A stretch of DNA of 64,000 nt from Coix lacryma-jobi var. lacryma-jobi (lineage: Eukaryota; Streptophyta; Magnoliopsida; Poales; Poaceae): NCBI GenBank assembly GCA_009763385.1, contig CM019830.1, positions 94,242,649-94,306,648 of the forward strand, read 5' to 3'. Made by a program: the position numbers and the translations under genes. This document shows positions 52,754 through 64,000 of the stretch, piece after piece. Position 1 is the stretch's first letter. Each line of letters starts with the position of its first letter. A model generated the notes under the pieces. The model did no database searches, was not told the DNA's origin, and was given only the letters and a program-made list of their open reading frames with translations.

Positions 52754-55700
52754 TGTAACACCCCTGGTGTTTAAATGTAATTAACTTGACATGTCATCAT
52801 CTTAAGCATTAATCATTTCCTGTGATGCATTTGATTTGCCTAATTACTATGCTTTGATTCCCTTTCAAAAACCCTAAAAAGCCCAATTCTCTCTATAAGG
52901 GCAAAATGGTAATTTCACCTCTGTGCCTAGTTCTATTTAATTCTTGTTCAGATTTAGTGCCCTGATGTTGCTGCATTGATCAAAGTTCAAAAATCAGATT
53001 TGATTTGATTTTCCCTTTTTGCAAAACCCTGATTTCCAAACCCTGGATTTTATCCCTCTTTTTGTAATTCAAAAATTATTCAAAATTTGAGGTTGGTCCA
53101 AAAAGCAAAGTTGTAGATCTGGCCAAGAGGAAACAACTTTGGTATTTACAGATTTTTAAAGTTCTATATAAAATTTGATGTATTCAAATTCATTCAAACT
53201 CCAGTTTTTGTCCCTTTTGAGTTTTCAAAATAATTCAAAAACTATTGCGTTTCAGAAAAAGTGTATATTAGCAAAGTTGTAGGTTTTGTCAAATGGAACA
53301 ACTTTCATATATAAAGATTTTCAAGTTTCAGTTTGAAATCCAAAGTAATTTGATTTGAATCAAATTTGAAAAGTGTCCCCTTTTCTGTTTCAAATATAGT
53401 TCAAAAACTATTTGGAATTTGAAAATGTTCAAATTGACAAAGTTGTAGATCTCATTTTTCTGAGCAACTTTGGTATTTTGAGTTTTTTCTCGCACAGTTC
53501 AAATTTGGGAGAAATTTTCAAAATACAAATACCAGCCAAAAGTCAAACCCTAGGGCATAGCCCTGTTCATCTTCCTCGCGTAGGGGGAGGGCCCCGGTCG
53601 TGGCCGAGCCTCCGGCGCTGCGCGCCGCCACGCGTTTGGCAGCCGCTCGTCTGTCCCCCGACCAGCCGCCTTGCGTCCGCACCATCATTCCTCCCCCGCA
53701 CGCGCACAGGCGCTGACCTCCAACACCCGTCCCCCTACAGTGCCAGGGCGTCGCCGCCGCTGGGCCATCGCCGGCGAGCCTTCGCGCCAGGGCCCTGCAC
53801 GCACGCCTGTCCTTCCCGCCAGTAGCGCAATCGAGTGCGCACGCTCTCGCCGAGCTTATCCACCCCACCCGTGCTCTCTACCGGCCTCTGGCCGCGGCTA
53901 TATAAGCCCGTCGGAGCTCCCGAGCTCCTCACTCGCTCCGCCCCACCGTGGCCAGCCCAGTCCAGTGCCTCCGCCGCTCCACCACCTAGCTCAGAAGCTC
54001 CGTCTTGAGCTCGTGAAGCTTCCCGCCTTCAATTTCACCTTCCCCGTCTCCAATCGCCCGGCGTAACCTCGCCGTTCCCATCTCCGGCGGAAACCCGGTG
54101 AACTCGGGTTCGTGAAATACTCCCTCTCCGGTCACGGATACCTTCCCCTGACCCCTGTGTCAGCTTCCTTGGTCCCGTGCGACTCTGACCAGGCCCTTGC
54201 GGTTTCGTGTGTTGCGCAGGGTCGTCGGAGCGCCGCTCGCCGCTCGCCGCCGAAAGAGCTCCACCGAACCACCGCCCCCGCCGAGCCCTGTCTCCGACCG
54301 TGGTAAGCCCTCGAAGCCCCCTCGGTCTCTGCCTTTTAACGGCGCAAGCTCGAGCCAGGCCTCGGGCGCACGCGTTCACTATGGCTCGAGCCAGGCCTCG
54401 AGCACACTTTTCCGTCTCGCCCGAGCCTAAGCCTCGAGCGGACTCGTGCACCCTCCGCTTCGTCGAGCTAGGCCTCGGACGGACGCTTGCTTTTCCGTCT
54501 CGCCCGAGCCTTCCGTCTCGCCCGAGCCTTCCGCTTCGCCCGAGCCTCCGGGCCAGGCCTCGGACGGAGCAGTCACCTTCCGCTCGCCCGAGTCCGTTTC
54601 ACCCGAACCCGCTTCGCTCGAGCCAGGCCTCGGCGAACACATGACTTCCGATTCGCCCGAGCCCGTTTCACCCGAACCCGCTTCGCTCGAGCCAGGCCTC
54701 GGCGAACGCATGTCTTCCGATTCGCCCGAGCCTCCCGTTCGCCCGAGCCTTGCGAAGAAAGAGCTCAGTGCTCTTTTTCCTTTTGGGGAGTTGTGAATAG
54801 TGTTCTGTTTTCTTTTTTTTGTGAGAATTAATCTGTTGTTCCTTAAATGCTGAGAAAATTATGGTATGCTCCTTGCACTGTGTAGTATTTTATAAAAATA
54901 AGAAACTTGACTTTTCTGGAAGAATTCAAAAATGTAAAATCCCTCTTTTAATTAATAAATGGATAGTTTTGGATTTTTAGAAAATTATTTATAACTCCAA
55001 AAATCATGAGGCTAATTTTTGTGAGCTTCCTATGCCATGTTTAGTCTCTGGTGAAATTTTGAAGTCTTTTAGAACAAGTTGATTTTTTGAGCATTTATCT
55101 TAATTAAGGAATAGTGCCTTTTGTTAATTAAATGTTTAGATTTAATTGAGCACCTTAATGACCTCCAAAATTATGAAATTTGTTTTGCCATCTGTTTATG
55201 CCCTAATGAACTTATGTGATTAATTTGGTAATTTTTGGAGCAACTTCATGAAATGACCTTTTAAATAAATTAAGAAAAATAGAAAAGATGGATTAGGGTT
55301 GGTAGTAAGTGTTTAATGAAGTGATCTTTGGATTGATTGATGTTCATAGACCCCTACCCTTTGGTCTATGATGTTTGTGATGATATGTTTGGTTAATACT
55401 TAGGATAATTATAATAAGGCCTAACATCAATAATGCTTAAGAAAGAAATGGTTACCTTTTATGCTCAACCTAGATTTCGATTATGCCTTGCCTAAGAGTA
55501 ATCTAGAATCAGTGGAATTGTCTTGCACCATAAGTCCATATCATCATTCTCATGAGCATTCATCATTGCATCCGTATAGTTGACGAAGAAGGTACCAGAG
55601 TCGAGGCCGCTGTTGACGAACCAACTCCCGAGGCGACCCCGAGCTCCAACACCTATACCTACCCCGAGTCTGCTCTCTTTGCCATCCAAGGCAAGCCCCG

Positions 55701-57170
55701 GTGCATTTAACCCTTTCCTTGAATTTATAAAATGATTTCCTTAAATGCTTTTGAGTTAAATTATTGCATTAGGTTTATAGGAGTTGTGTGCTATCCTAAT
55801 TGATGCACTATCCACCCTGACCACTGATACACCCGATACCTGCTTTTCAAAAGTATTTGAAAAATGCTTAGCAATGCTTATTGAATTAGACTTTGCAATA
55901 AAATGCCAATTTTAAAGTGTGATCACTTAAGGAATGTTTATGGGAATTTTGGTCTTACTCCCCGGCTGTTGGCTAGGTATCTGATCCGTACCTAGTCAAT
56001 AACGAGGAGAGGTTGTCCGAGCGTACGGTGCCGTCATGTTGTAGTCCGGGACTCAACAGTTGACACCGACCGGGACATGGTTGAAAAACTGACAGGACTA
56101 TTACGCTTGGGTGAGATATGACCAAGGTATAGTTCTGGCTGGAAAATTAGGGACCATCCGTATGGGGGCCTGCTGGTCAAGACTTGTAACTATTCACATA
56201 CTTCGGAAAGCTCTGGCTCCGAGAAATCCTTTATTGGACCGACAACCGCGCACTGGGAGTGGAGAGATGGCGGAAGTAGCATGTACCCACGTGGGTTAAA
56301 GTCCCGGATTGGTGTGGTGTACTGTACTTCCGGGTGGCGTAGGACCAGGTCCAATCTTGGAGGAATCGTGGTAGACGAGTTGGCATATGCAAGCTTGGGT
56401 GCTACATATGCAGTGTGGATAGGGATCCTCAGCTGAGTATTATTTATCCGGATTAACGTTGCTCCTCGGTTATGGAGACTTGGTCCACTGACTGTCAACG
56501 GAGAGTGGTTCTCAACTAGGAATGTTTTGAAATGTAAAATGAATCATGAACGATGAAGAATTGAGGAATACTGAATCTTTCAAAAATAAAATAAGGTTTA
56601 CAAAAATGCTTTTCTGCAAAATACTTGATCTTGCTTAAACCTTACCTTGACTACCCTAAGCCTCTCATTCCTGAGTCTTCTCCCTTTTCCTTTAGTCGGG
56701 TAAGTCTTGTTGAGTACCCCAGTACTCAGGGTTTGTTACCCATGTTGCAGGTATGCCTGAGACCCCGATGTGTCTCGCACCCTGTTGCGTGACCTTCGTC
56801 CAGGAAGAGGCCGATGAGGCCGATGAGTAAACATGCACCCTCGGGCTGGGTGTTACATGTACCTTTATATTAATGTTTCCGCTACGTTGTCTACTTTGAA
56901 TCACCCGAACAATGGTTTGTAATAACCGTACTCCTTACCTCATTTGAAACCTCGTTTTGTAAAACTAATGTTATTTAAGTCTTCCGCTCTTTATTCCGAT
57001 GTTATTTGTAAAAGTATGCAATGCTGTAACCGAATTGTGAGATGATCCTGCGGACATTGGGCGCTGATGTAGCCCGGTGGCGAACAGGTCTTAATCACAT
57101 GGAACATGGGTTCGGCTGTCAGAGGTTGACAGGGACACGTGGGCCATGGGATTAGGGTCGTTCCGTCACA
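52754..57170 (+). repeat. Element E 3' LTR
   Basis: 4417 bp. From about 44650/54750 to the end it is nearly identical to the 5' LTR. The first kilobase differs mainly by single-base indels in homopolymers. The GC-rich part shows copy-number changes in the CGAGCC repeats and one strongly divergent block (54221-54287 versus 44121-44207). TATA box at 53898-53906. Confidence 0.9.
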
Positions 57171-57175
57171 ACAGA

Positions 57176-58253
57176 GGTATGATTTCCGTCTCTGCGGATC
57201 GCTTGCAGCGAGGTATGATTAGAACCTACGCAGAGGGCTAGAGAGAGAGAGCTCAGGAACAAATGACTGCAAGGATAGAGAGAGAGGAGGGGTGCCTCTC
57301 TTATTTATAGCCTAAAACAATAATCCCCTTCTACTCCTAGATACAAGAGCGAATCGGCCAACCCTAGGGGTATCCCGGTCCAACTCTGCTGATAGCCGAT
57401 CCGACGGCCACGCTCCCACCTCATCCTTAGCTTCGCCTCGACGCAAGCCTCAGGATGCCGCCACGTGCCGCCTTGTCGACCACCGCGCCTACTTCGCGAA
57501 TAGCTGCGCCGCCGCGCCAGCCTCTTCACACCGCCACGCGTCGACCGTCCTTTTTGCGGAATTCCCCCCGGTTTTGAGGCCAAAACCGGGAAACCTGGGC
57601 CTTCCCCCGGATTTGAGGCCGAAACCGGGAAACCTGTCCTCAGGCTGAGTTTTGTGGCCCAAACTCAGAAACCCGCGCGCCCAGGTTTTGAGGCATAAAC
57701 CTGGAAACCGTCCACGCCGAGTTTTGAGGCCCAAACTCGAAAACCGGCCACTCCGAGTTTTGAGGCCCAAACTCGGAAACCATCGAGGGTAGCTTTTAGA
57801 GGCTCAGCTACCGAACCCGCGCCGTAGACGGGATGTGGTTCGCACACCCCGAGTCCCAGCACCGATGCCGGAGCATGTCCAGCCTCCACGCCGGGCACAG
57901 TGCATTCGCCATCCTTCTCGGCCTCCCGCCAAGTGTCACGACGCCATCACCTTCCTCCCGACTCGGCCGATGCACCACACATCCCCATGTCCTCTTGCTT
58001 GTCAACGCCACGTGCCAGCTACCACAGCTGGTCCTCAGGTCTCCTGGTCCGTCGGTCCAAGCTACACGTCCGCCCTTCACCGTTCCCGGTCCGTCGGCAC
58101 GACACGTCCCTACTTGACCTTCACCTCACCTTCGACCACTGCCTGAGCTCCGCACCTGCACATCAACACAGCCAAGAGACATGTTGCCCGTTGATCGATC
58201 ACTCATCACTCAGGAAGGGAACCACAAGGGCACATATCAACCTTGTGTTCTCA
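57176..58253 (-). repeat. Copia D 5' LTR, 5' half
   Basis: Continues 41686-42657 across the ACAGA site. It carries six hairpin units (57563-57785), a TATA box CTATAAATAA on the minus strand at 57301-57310, and the LTR tip TGAGAACACAAGG at 58253. Confidence 0.8.
57563..57785. repeat. Six-unit hairpin array in LTR (third copy)
   Basis: Units with arms CCCGG/CCGGG (two), CTGAG/CTCAG, CCAGG/CCTGG, CGAG/CTCG and CGAG/CTCGG around TTTTGAGGCCCAAA-like cores. Confidence 0.85.
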
Positions 58254-59041
58254 GTAAGCAGAGGGGAGGGGGTGGCGGCGTGAGCTAGCGCTGCAGTCCG
58301 ATCGGGGGGAGAGAAACAACACACAACGCGCGTAGGGCGGAAAGGAGGTTGGGGGTGACGAGCCCGACAGGTGGGGGCCAGCCGTCAGCGGTGCGTGTGG
58401 GAGGCAGGCCGCAGGGGTGCAGCAGTGTCGGCTGACAGGCGGGCCTCAAGCGTCAGCGGGAGTCCGAGGGAGGGGCGCGATGGGCTGTCGCAGCGGTCTG
58501 GGCCAGGGAGAGGAGTGGGCCGTGCGGGAAGGGGAAGGAAATGAGGGAGGGGCCTGTTCGGGCTGGCCCAAGGCGGGAGGAGAGGGGCCCATGGGAGAGT
58601 GAGGAGAGTGAGGATGGACTAGGCCGATTGGGCCGGTTTAGAGGGAGGGTGGAGTCCAGATTGCCTTCCCTCTTTTCTTCATTTTGATTTTCCAAATCCT
58701 TTTCAAATGCTTTTAGAAACTCAAAATCAAATCTAGTTTGAAATCAAATAGTTTGGTAGAAGGTTTGAAATATTTTCCCTAGGTTTTGGGAATAAAATTT
58801 TGGAGTTTGATTTTGTAAGACTTTTGCAAACTTTTATTTCTTTTCCCAATAGAATAAAATTCAATTCGCCCTATTCAGGTTTAATAAATTATTTACCACT
58901 CAACAAAATATGTAAAGGCATAAATGCAACATGACACAATTAAATAAATTTTGTTTTCCTCCTCTAATAAATAAGCCAACCTATTTAATTTCTAATTAAT
59001 TTAATTCAATTAGGGAAAAAAATTTAAATCAGGGTGTTACA
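58254..59041 (-). repeat. Gypsy F 3' LTR, 5' part
   Basis: On the minus strand it begins TGTAACACCCTGATTTAAA at 59041, has an A/T-rich start and a GC-rich part (58640-58260), and is cut at 58253 by insertion of Copia D. Reading frames here are chance. Confidence 0.75.
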
Positions 59042-59136
59042 AACCTACCCCCTTAGAAGAATCTCGTCCCCGAGATTAGGAAGAGTCGGCAAAGAGGTGA
59101 GGAAAATCTGCCCGGAGATCATCTTCCTTCTCCCAA
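59042..59136 (-). pseudogene. Gypsy F chromodomain end and PPT
   Basis: Minus strand from the CACTA insertion: Trp followed by KEDDLRADFPHLFADS, the last helix of a chromodomain, then the stop, CTCGGGGACGAGATTC and the purine tract AAGGGGGTAGG before the LTR. Confidence 0.75.
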
Positions 59137-60928
59137 CACTACTACACAACAGAGATATTGTAACACTTTTATGTAACATATTCATTAATGTGTTCCAGTA
59201 AAATTTTATAGTAACACAAAATACTGTATTACAGACTTCGGCTGTAACACAAAATATTTTTTTTAAAAAATGTGTTACTAACAATAATTATAGTAACGCA
59301 AAATTAATGTTACAAGAAAAATGTTACAAAAGTGTACTATTTTGTAACACATAAGTGGAACACATATAAAATATGTTACAAATATATGCATCTAGTAACA
59401 CAAAATAATATTTCCGTTCAAGTGTTACAAAAGAAAATACATGTAGACCTTCCTATTTATAGGCAACACATCACATATAGTTCTCTTCAAGGCTGTTAGG
59501 CAATCACATCATGGTCATTACATGGGAACCATTAGCATTGAGTAGTTGCATCAAAAAGTCAGTTTGATGCTAGAGCATGTTGTTAATTTATTAGGCCAAG
59601 ATCAAGAGACGCACTAGACGGAGCTATATCATAAGAAGAACAAGTACAATGGAGAAGAAAAAAACAAAATAAAAAATGTAAAATTAAATAGAAGTAATAT
59701 AGATATGTTTTTACATTGTTGTATGAACACACCAACCTACCGCCATATGGGTTCATCAAGAATTTTCTCTTTTTGGTCGACATCAAGAAAGATTATAGTT
59801 GATAACTTTTTAATTTCAAGTCATCTTGTCATGCAAAATTGCGTCTGAATTTTAAAAATTTAAAATTCGAAGTTTTCAAAAGACCTCGGATGGATAAATG
59901 ACCAAAATGAAACTTGTAGATCTTGAAAATTTATGAAACTTTGTAGTTGACAATTTTTAATTTGAAATCATATTATCATTCAAAACTACATTTGAATTTA
60001 AAAATTTTGAGATTCGATTTTTTAAAATACCTCAGATGGAAAAACGGCCAAAATGAAAGTTGTAGATCTCAAAAAGTTATGAAACTTTGTAGTTGATAAC
60101 ATTTTAATTGAAATCATCTTGTTAATGAAAACTATATTTGAAATTTCTGAAATTTGAAATTCAAATTTTGTCAAGGACCTTGGATGGAGAAACTTCCTAA
60201 ACGAAAAGTGTTGATCTCAAAAAGTTATAAAACTTTGTAGTTAACAACTTTATGATTTGAATTCGTTTAGAGCCTTAAACAAGCATTTTACACACGGTTT
60301 AGTATAATATGATGGTAACTGAAATAGAATAGACACAAGTGACAAATCGGTGGACTGGTAGTGGATGTTATGCGTACGTGTGTGAGAGGTCGCTGGTTCG
60401 AATCTTGGTTGATGCAAAGTGTGAAAAAATCATGAAAAAATATTGAGGGAGTAGAGATAGGGTAGTGTGGTTGGTTGGTGGGCCCCCTCCCGTGATAAAT
60501 TTTTCCCCTAATTTTTTGAATTTTTTTGTTCGAATTTTGCCGAATATTCCATGACAAAATGTGTTCCTATGTCCCATATTGTGCTCTACTTTTATGTACA
60601 AGTGTTACAAGAACTAATAAGAGTGTTACATCAAAGAATCATTGTAACACTTGGCAAGTGATCCAATGGATAAAGAAATATGTTACAAACCATGTATTGT
60701 ACCATAATGTGAAGTGTTACTAAAATAAAAAAAATTGTTACAACAAAAATCATTGTAACACAAAAAAAATGTTCCTGTAGACAAGTAAATGTGTTACAAT
60801 AAACCACTCTATAGTAACATAGCCAATTGGAACGCAAACAAAAATGTGTTACTAAGAGAGCTAGTAACACATTTTCCATCCTATAGTAACACAAGTTGAT
60901 GTTACTATAGCCCTGCGTTGTAGTAGTG
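59137..60928. mobile_element. Non-autonomous CACTA element
   Basis: 1792 bp with inverted tips CACTACTACA and 3-bp duplication CAA (59134-59136 and 60929-60931). Both ends are dense in GTAACAC/GTGTTAC words over 300 bp. The middle (59800-60260) has three modules of about 147 bp; 60348-60405 is weakly tRNA-like. No transposase frame. It sits exactly inside the chromodomain codons of Gypsy F. Confidence 0.9.
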
Positions 60929-61779
60929 CAAGTGGCTTCTTCTTCGGAACAATGCTTCTATTGCACCTTGCAGATTTTAATCCTCTTGTTGCGAGTGCCT
61001 CGTTCCATTGTGTCTAGGATCTTGATCGGCTCAGAGAATGTCAGATCATCCCACAGATCAAGCTCCTCAAATGGCAACTGCTCCTCTGGAACCCTGAGGC
61101 ATCTCTTCAGCTGGGATACATGGAACACATCAAGAATACCTGACAGTCTTGCAGGCAACTCCAGCTGATAAGCAACTGCACCTTTCTTATCAATCACCTT
61201 GAAAGGGCCAATGAATCTCGGGGATAGCTTACCTTTGACATTAAACCTCCGGAGACCTCTGAAGGGTGACACCTTCAGATAGACATAGTCCTCAATCTGG
61301 AATTCCAGCTCTCGTCGTCTGACATCTGCATAGCTCTTCTGTCTAGACTGAGCTGTCTTCAGGTTGCTTCGGATTTCCCTGACCTGTTCTTCAGCTTCTT
61401 CTATAGATTCAGGGCCAAAGACTTTCCTTTCTCCAACCTGATTCCAGAATAGAGGCGTTCTGCACTTCCTGCCATACAGTGCCTCGAACGGTGACATCTT
61501 CAGGCTGGCCTGATAGCTGTTGTCATATGAGAACTCTGCATATGGCAGACTCACATCCCAACTTAGGCTGTTCCGGAGTGCACTGGCTCTCAACATGTCC
61601 TCCAGAATCTGATTCACCCTTTTTGTCTGACCATCAGTCTGAGGGTGGTAAGCTAAACTGAAACTGAGGCAGGTGTCCATAGACTCATGCAACCGCTTCC
61701 AGAATCTAGATGTGAACTGTGTGCCCCTGTCAGATACTATGATCTTAGGCACTGTATGCAAGCACACTATACGAGACAT
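60929..61779 (-). pseudogene. Gypsy F integrase core, C-terminus and chromodomain start
   Basis: Minus strand: SDRGTQFTSRFWKRLH (second catalytic Asp), AYHPQTDGQTKRVNQ (Glu), EFQIEDYVYLKVSPFRGLRR, FIGPFKVIDKKGAVAYQLEL, DVFHVSQLKRCLRVP, and the chromodomain start EPIKILDTMERG...KICKVQ. A TAG follows CKVQ where Trp belongs, then EEEAT and the CACTA insertion. The open frame begins at 61779 after an upstream stop. Confidence 0.85.
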
Positions 61780-62596
61780 CTATAACTCTGCAAGTCTATC
61801 TCCCTTATATGTCTCCTTGACAGGAATGAAGTGAGCCACCTTGGTCAAACGATCAACGATGACCCAAATAGTCGTATCCAGACTGTGTCCTGGGAAAACC
61901 AGTGATGAAATCCATGCTGATCTCTTCCCATTTCCACTCCGGGATCTGTAGAGGCTGTAGCAAACCAGCTGGTCTGTGATGTTGGGCCTTAACCCTCTGA
62001 CATGTGTCACACAAGGCCACATACTCTGCTACTTCCCTCTTCATCCCATACCACCAGTAATACTGCTTCAGATCCTGGTACATCTTGGTACTACCTGGAT
62101 GAAGAGAGTAGGCTGAATCATGAGCTTCCCTCAGAATCAATTCCTTGATAGCCTTCACATCTGCAACACAGATTCTGCCTCTGAACCATAAGACACCCTG
62201 ATCATCCTCTGTGAATCTCGGAGCTTTGTCATCCTTGATCAACTGTCTGATCTCTAGCAGATACTCATCAGTGAGCTGCCCTACCCGGATATCATGCTCC
62301 AAGGTCGAATCAACCTCCAAGGCGACTACATCAGTATGACCAAGAATACCCAAACGGAGCTTCACAAACTCCTCATGCAACTCGGGCTGCTGCTCCTTGA
62401 TCTCTAACACATTGCAGTAGACCTTCCTGCTTAGGGCATCTACTACAACATTTGCCTTGCCCGGATGATAGTTGATACTCAGATCATAATCTTTGATCAA
62501 CTCTAGCCATCTCCGTTGGCGGAGATTCAGGTCTGGTTGGGTGAAGATGTACTTGAGGCTCTTATGATCAGTGTAGATCTCCGTCCTCTTACCCAT
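61780..62596 (-). pseudogene. Gypsy F RNase H end and integrase N-terminus
   Basis: YTDHKSLKYIFTQPDLNLRQ (RNase H), YHPGKANVVVDALSRK, integrase zinc domain HPGSTKMYQDLKQYYWWYGM...CDTCQRVKAQ, and EWKWEEISMDFITGFPRT with the first catalytic Asp. Frameshift near 61860 and a stop near 61780 separate it from the core. Confidence 0.85.
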
Positions 62597-62812
62597 CAGA
62601 TAGTGCCTCTAGATCTTCAGAGCATGAACAAGAGCTGCCAATTCTAGATCATGTGTAGGTTAATTCAGCTCATGCTTCCTGAGCTGTCTCGAGGCATAGG
62701 CAATCACACGACCTTCCTGCATAAGAACACATCCCAGACCCTGACGTGAAGCATCACAATAGACCGTGAAGTTCTTCTGGACATCTGGCATGACAGGAAT
62801 AGGAGCAGAAGT
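62597..62812 (-). pseudogene. Gypsy F RNase H N-terminal part with stops
   Basis: Minus strand shows VYCDASRQGLGCVLMQEGR and YASRQLRKHEL, with stops near 62600 and 62660 and one before the RT segment at 62810. Confidence 0.75.
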
Positions 62813-63721
62813 CTACCTCGCCTTCAACTCCTCAAAACCAGCCTGGCATTCAGGGGACAATATAAACTTGGCACCCTTCTCAGTCAGCTTTGTCATCGGC
62901 TTCATGATCTTGGACAATCCCTCAATGAATCTGCGATAATATCCAGCCATACCGAGGAAACTCCGAATCTCAGTAACACTCTCATGTACCTTCCAGTCCA
63001 ATATATCTTGGACCTTGCCTGGATCAACAGATACTCCACCCTCTAAGATGATATGCCCCAAATATGCAACCTTCATCAACCAGAACTCACATTTGCTCAG
63101 CTTCGCATACAACTGATGCTCCCTGAGCTTCTGTAGCACCAATCTCAGATGCTTCTTATGCTCTTCTTCATTCTTCGAGAATACCAGAATATCATCAAGG
63201 AACACCATGACGAACAAGTCTAGAAACTCCATGAAAACCTTGTTCATCAGATACATGAAGAAAGTTGGGGCATTAGTCAAGCCGAAGGACATCACTGTGT
63301 ACTCATATAGCCCATATCGAGTCACAAATGCCATCTTCGGAATATCAGCTTTACGAATCTTCAGCTGATTATAATATGTTTGCAGGTCAATCTTCGAGAA
63401 CACATGAGCAGCCTTCAACTGATCAAACAGATCATCAATGCGAGGAATAGGGTACTTATTCTTGATGGTGGCTTCATTCAATGCGCGGTAATCCACGCAC
63501 ATCTGTTGGCTTCCATCCTTCTTCGGAACAAAGATCACAGGGGCTCCCCATGGGGATGTACTAGGACGAATATGCCCCTTCTCTAATTCCTCTTGGATCT
63601 GCGTCTTCAGCTCAGCTAGCTTTTCGGCATCCATTCTATATGGTCGCCTGTATATAGCTGCAGTACCAGGAACTAAATCAATAGATAACTCAATCTCACG
63701 ATCAGGTGGCATACCTGGCAC
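62813..63721 (-). pseudogene. Gypsy F reverse transcriptase
   Basis: 302 clean codons: GMPPDREIELSIDLVPGTA, YRRPYRMDAEKLAELKTQI, SPWGAPVIFVPKKDGSQQMC, PIPRIDDLFDQL, FSKIDLQTYYNQLKI (Arg-Ser-Gly-Tyr of the family changed to QTYY), SFGLTNAPTFFMYLMN and catalytic VMVFLDDILVFSKN, then KLSKCEFWL and the connection domain. It is bounded by TAG codons on both sides. Confidence 0.85.
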
Positions 63722-64000
63722 TTTCTAGAAGACATCAGGGAACTCCTTGACCACTCGGGTATCAGGTACCACGACAGCCTCATAAATTCTGGCTTCTTCT
63801 ATCACCTTCGGCGGTGTCTGATACACAATCTCCGTGCCATCTGGATGCTTCACTGTGATGATCCTCTGAGCACAATCAATAACCCCTCGATATTTGCTCA
63901 GCCAGTTCATTCCCAGAATGACATCTATCCCATCAGAATCCAGGACGATGAGATCAAAAGGAAATTCTACCCCCCTTATGTTTACACTGAGTTCCTGACA
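63722..64000 (-). pseudogene. Gypsy F protease end
   Basis: Minus strand: ILGMNWLSKYRGVIDCAQR, the end of a Gypsy protease (ILGMNWL), then VVKEFPDVF leading to RT, with a TAG (63722-63724) where the next codon is expected. The element continues beyond the window. Confidence 0.8.

Larger units (their letters stand above)
42658..57170 (+). mobile_element. Tekay-like chromodomain Gypsy element E, complete structure
   Basis: 14.5 kb inserted in the LTR of Copia D with target duplication ACAGA (42653-42657 and 57171-57175). LTRs 42658-47063 and 52754-57170 (4406 and 4417 bp) start TGTAACACCCC and end CGTCACA. PBS of tRNA-iMet type at 47067, PPT GGGGGGAAGGC at 52743-52753. Gene order: extra ORF with a histone-H3-like start, gag-protease, RT-RNase H-integrase with C-terminal chromodomain. 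Long LTRs, iMet PBS and chromodomain place it in the Del/Tekay chromoviruses. Pol has a nonsense codon and frameshifts, so this copy is dead. Confidence 0.9.
38221..58253 (-). mobile_element. Copia element D (Sirevirus-like), 3' truncated, split by E
   Basis: Reverse-oriented relative of Copia A. From its 5' end: LTR (58253-57176 plus 42657-41686), PBS (41685-41668), gag, protease, pre-integrase and the first bases of integrase; everything downstream is lost at 38220. Element E sits inside its LTR. GTAAG (58254-58258) follows the LTR tip; its partner is lost. Nonsense and frameshift lesions in gag and protease show it is inactive. Confidence 0.85.

Noticed and set aside
59137..60928. Two separate MITEs in place of one element
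   Set aside because: The outer tips are inverse copies and the CAA duplication matches only at the outer ends.

Overview
This is a stretch of plant nuclear DNA, almost certainly from a grass (Poaceae). It is made nearly entirely of nested transposable elements and contains no intact host gene that I can recognise. The grass assignment rests on element type: Sirevirus-like Copia LTRs carrying CGGACTGTCCG palindromes, Tekay-like chromodomain Gypsy, Athila-like Gypsy primed by tRNA-Asp, Tat-like Gypsy, RTE-type LINE, and CACTA/MULE/hAT MITEs including the common grass CTTTAGTCCCGG foldback. I cannot name the species.

Layout, left to right. (A) 1-17887: a Sirevirus-like Copia element, 5' part outside the window, ending in a 2.08-kb 3' LTR. 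It holds two insertions: a reverse-oriented solo LTR of its own family (528-2656) and a young 7.9-kb Athila-like element B (5470-13336, TSD CCAAG, LTRs differing at 8 of 1297 sites). 17888-18297 is the 3' non-coding tail of a second copy of family A, so A inserted into its own kind. (C) 18298-36713: an older Athila fragment in + orientation, split by a Gypsy solo LTR (19381-21136) and by a 14.6-kb block (21931-36525) bounded by a perfect 24-bp terminal inverted repeat. That block carries two Copia-type LTRs, tandem duplications, an RTE LINE, a decayed F-box gene, and three MITEs. (G) 36714-38220: LTR plus gag of a Tat-like Gypsy. (D) 38221-58253: a 3'-truncated reverse Sirevirus-like Copia whose LTR is split by element E. 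(E) 42658-57170: a 14.5-kb Tekay-like Gypsy with 4.4-kb LTRs and TSD ACAGA. (F) 58254-64000: a reverse chromodomain Gypsy running off the window, interrupted in its chromodomain by a 1.8-kb non-autonomous CACTA element (59137-60928, TSD CAA).

The most interesting item is in element E. An uninterrupted 202-codon frame (47385-47993) lies between the primer-binding site and gag. Its predicted protein starts with a close copy of the histone H3 N-terminal tail, K4 and the ARKS/K9 context included, followed by a coiled coil and a strongly acidic tail. The same element encodes an integrase that ends in a chromodomain, the module that in related retroelements reads methylated H3 tails. Other non-gene structure worth attention: arrays of six hairpins with compensatory changes in the Sirevirus LTRs, eight-copy palindrome arrays beside them, about 168-bp and 147-bp periodic hairpin modules in two unrelated elements, and a tRNA-like segment inside a CACTA MITE.

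Most pol frames carry stops or frameshifts, so nearly all elements are dead. The ORF of element E upstream of gag and its gag-protease frame are the longest clean frames with a likely function.
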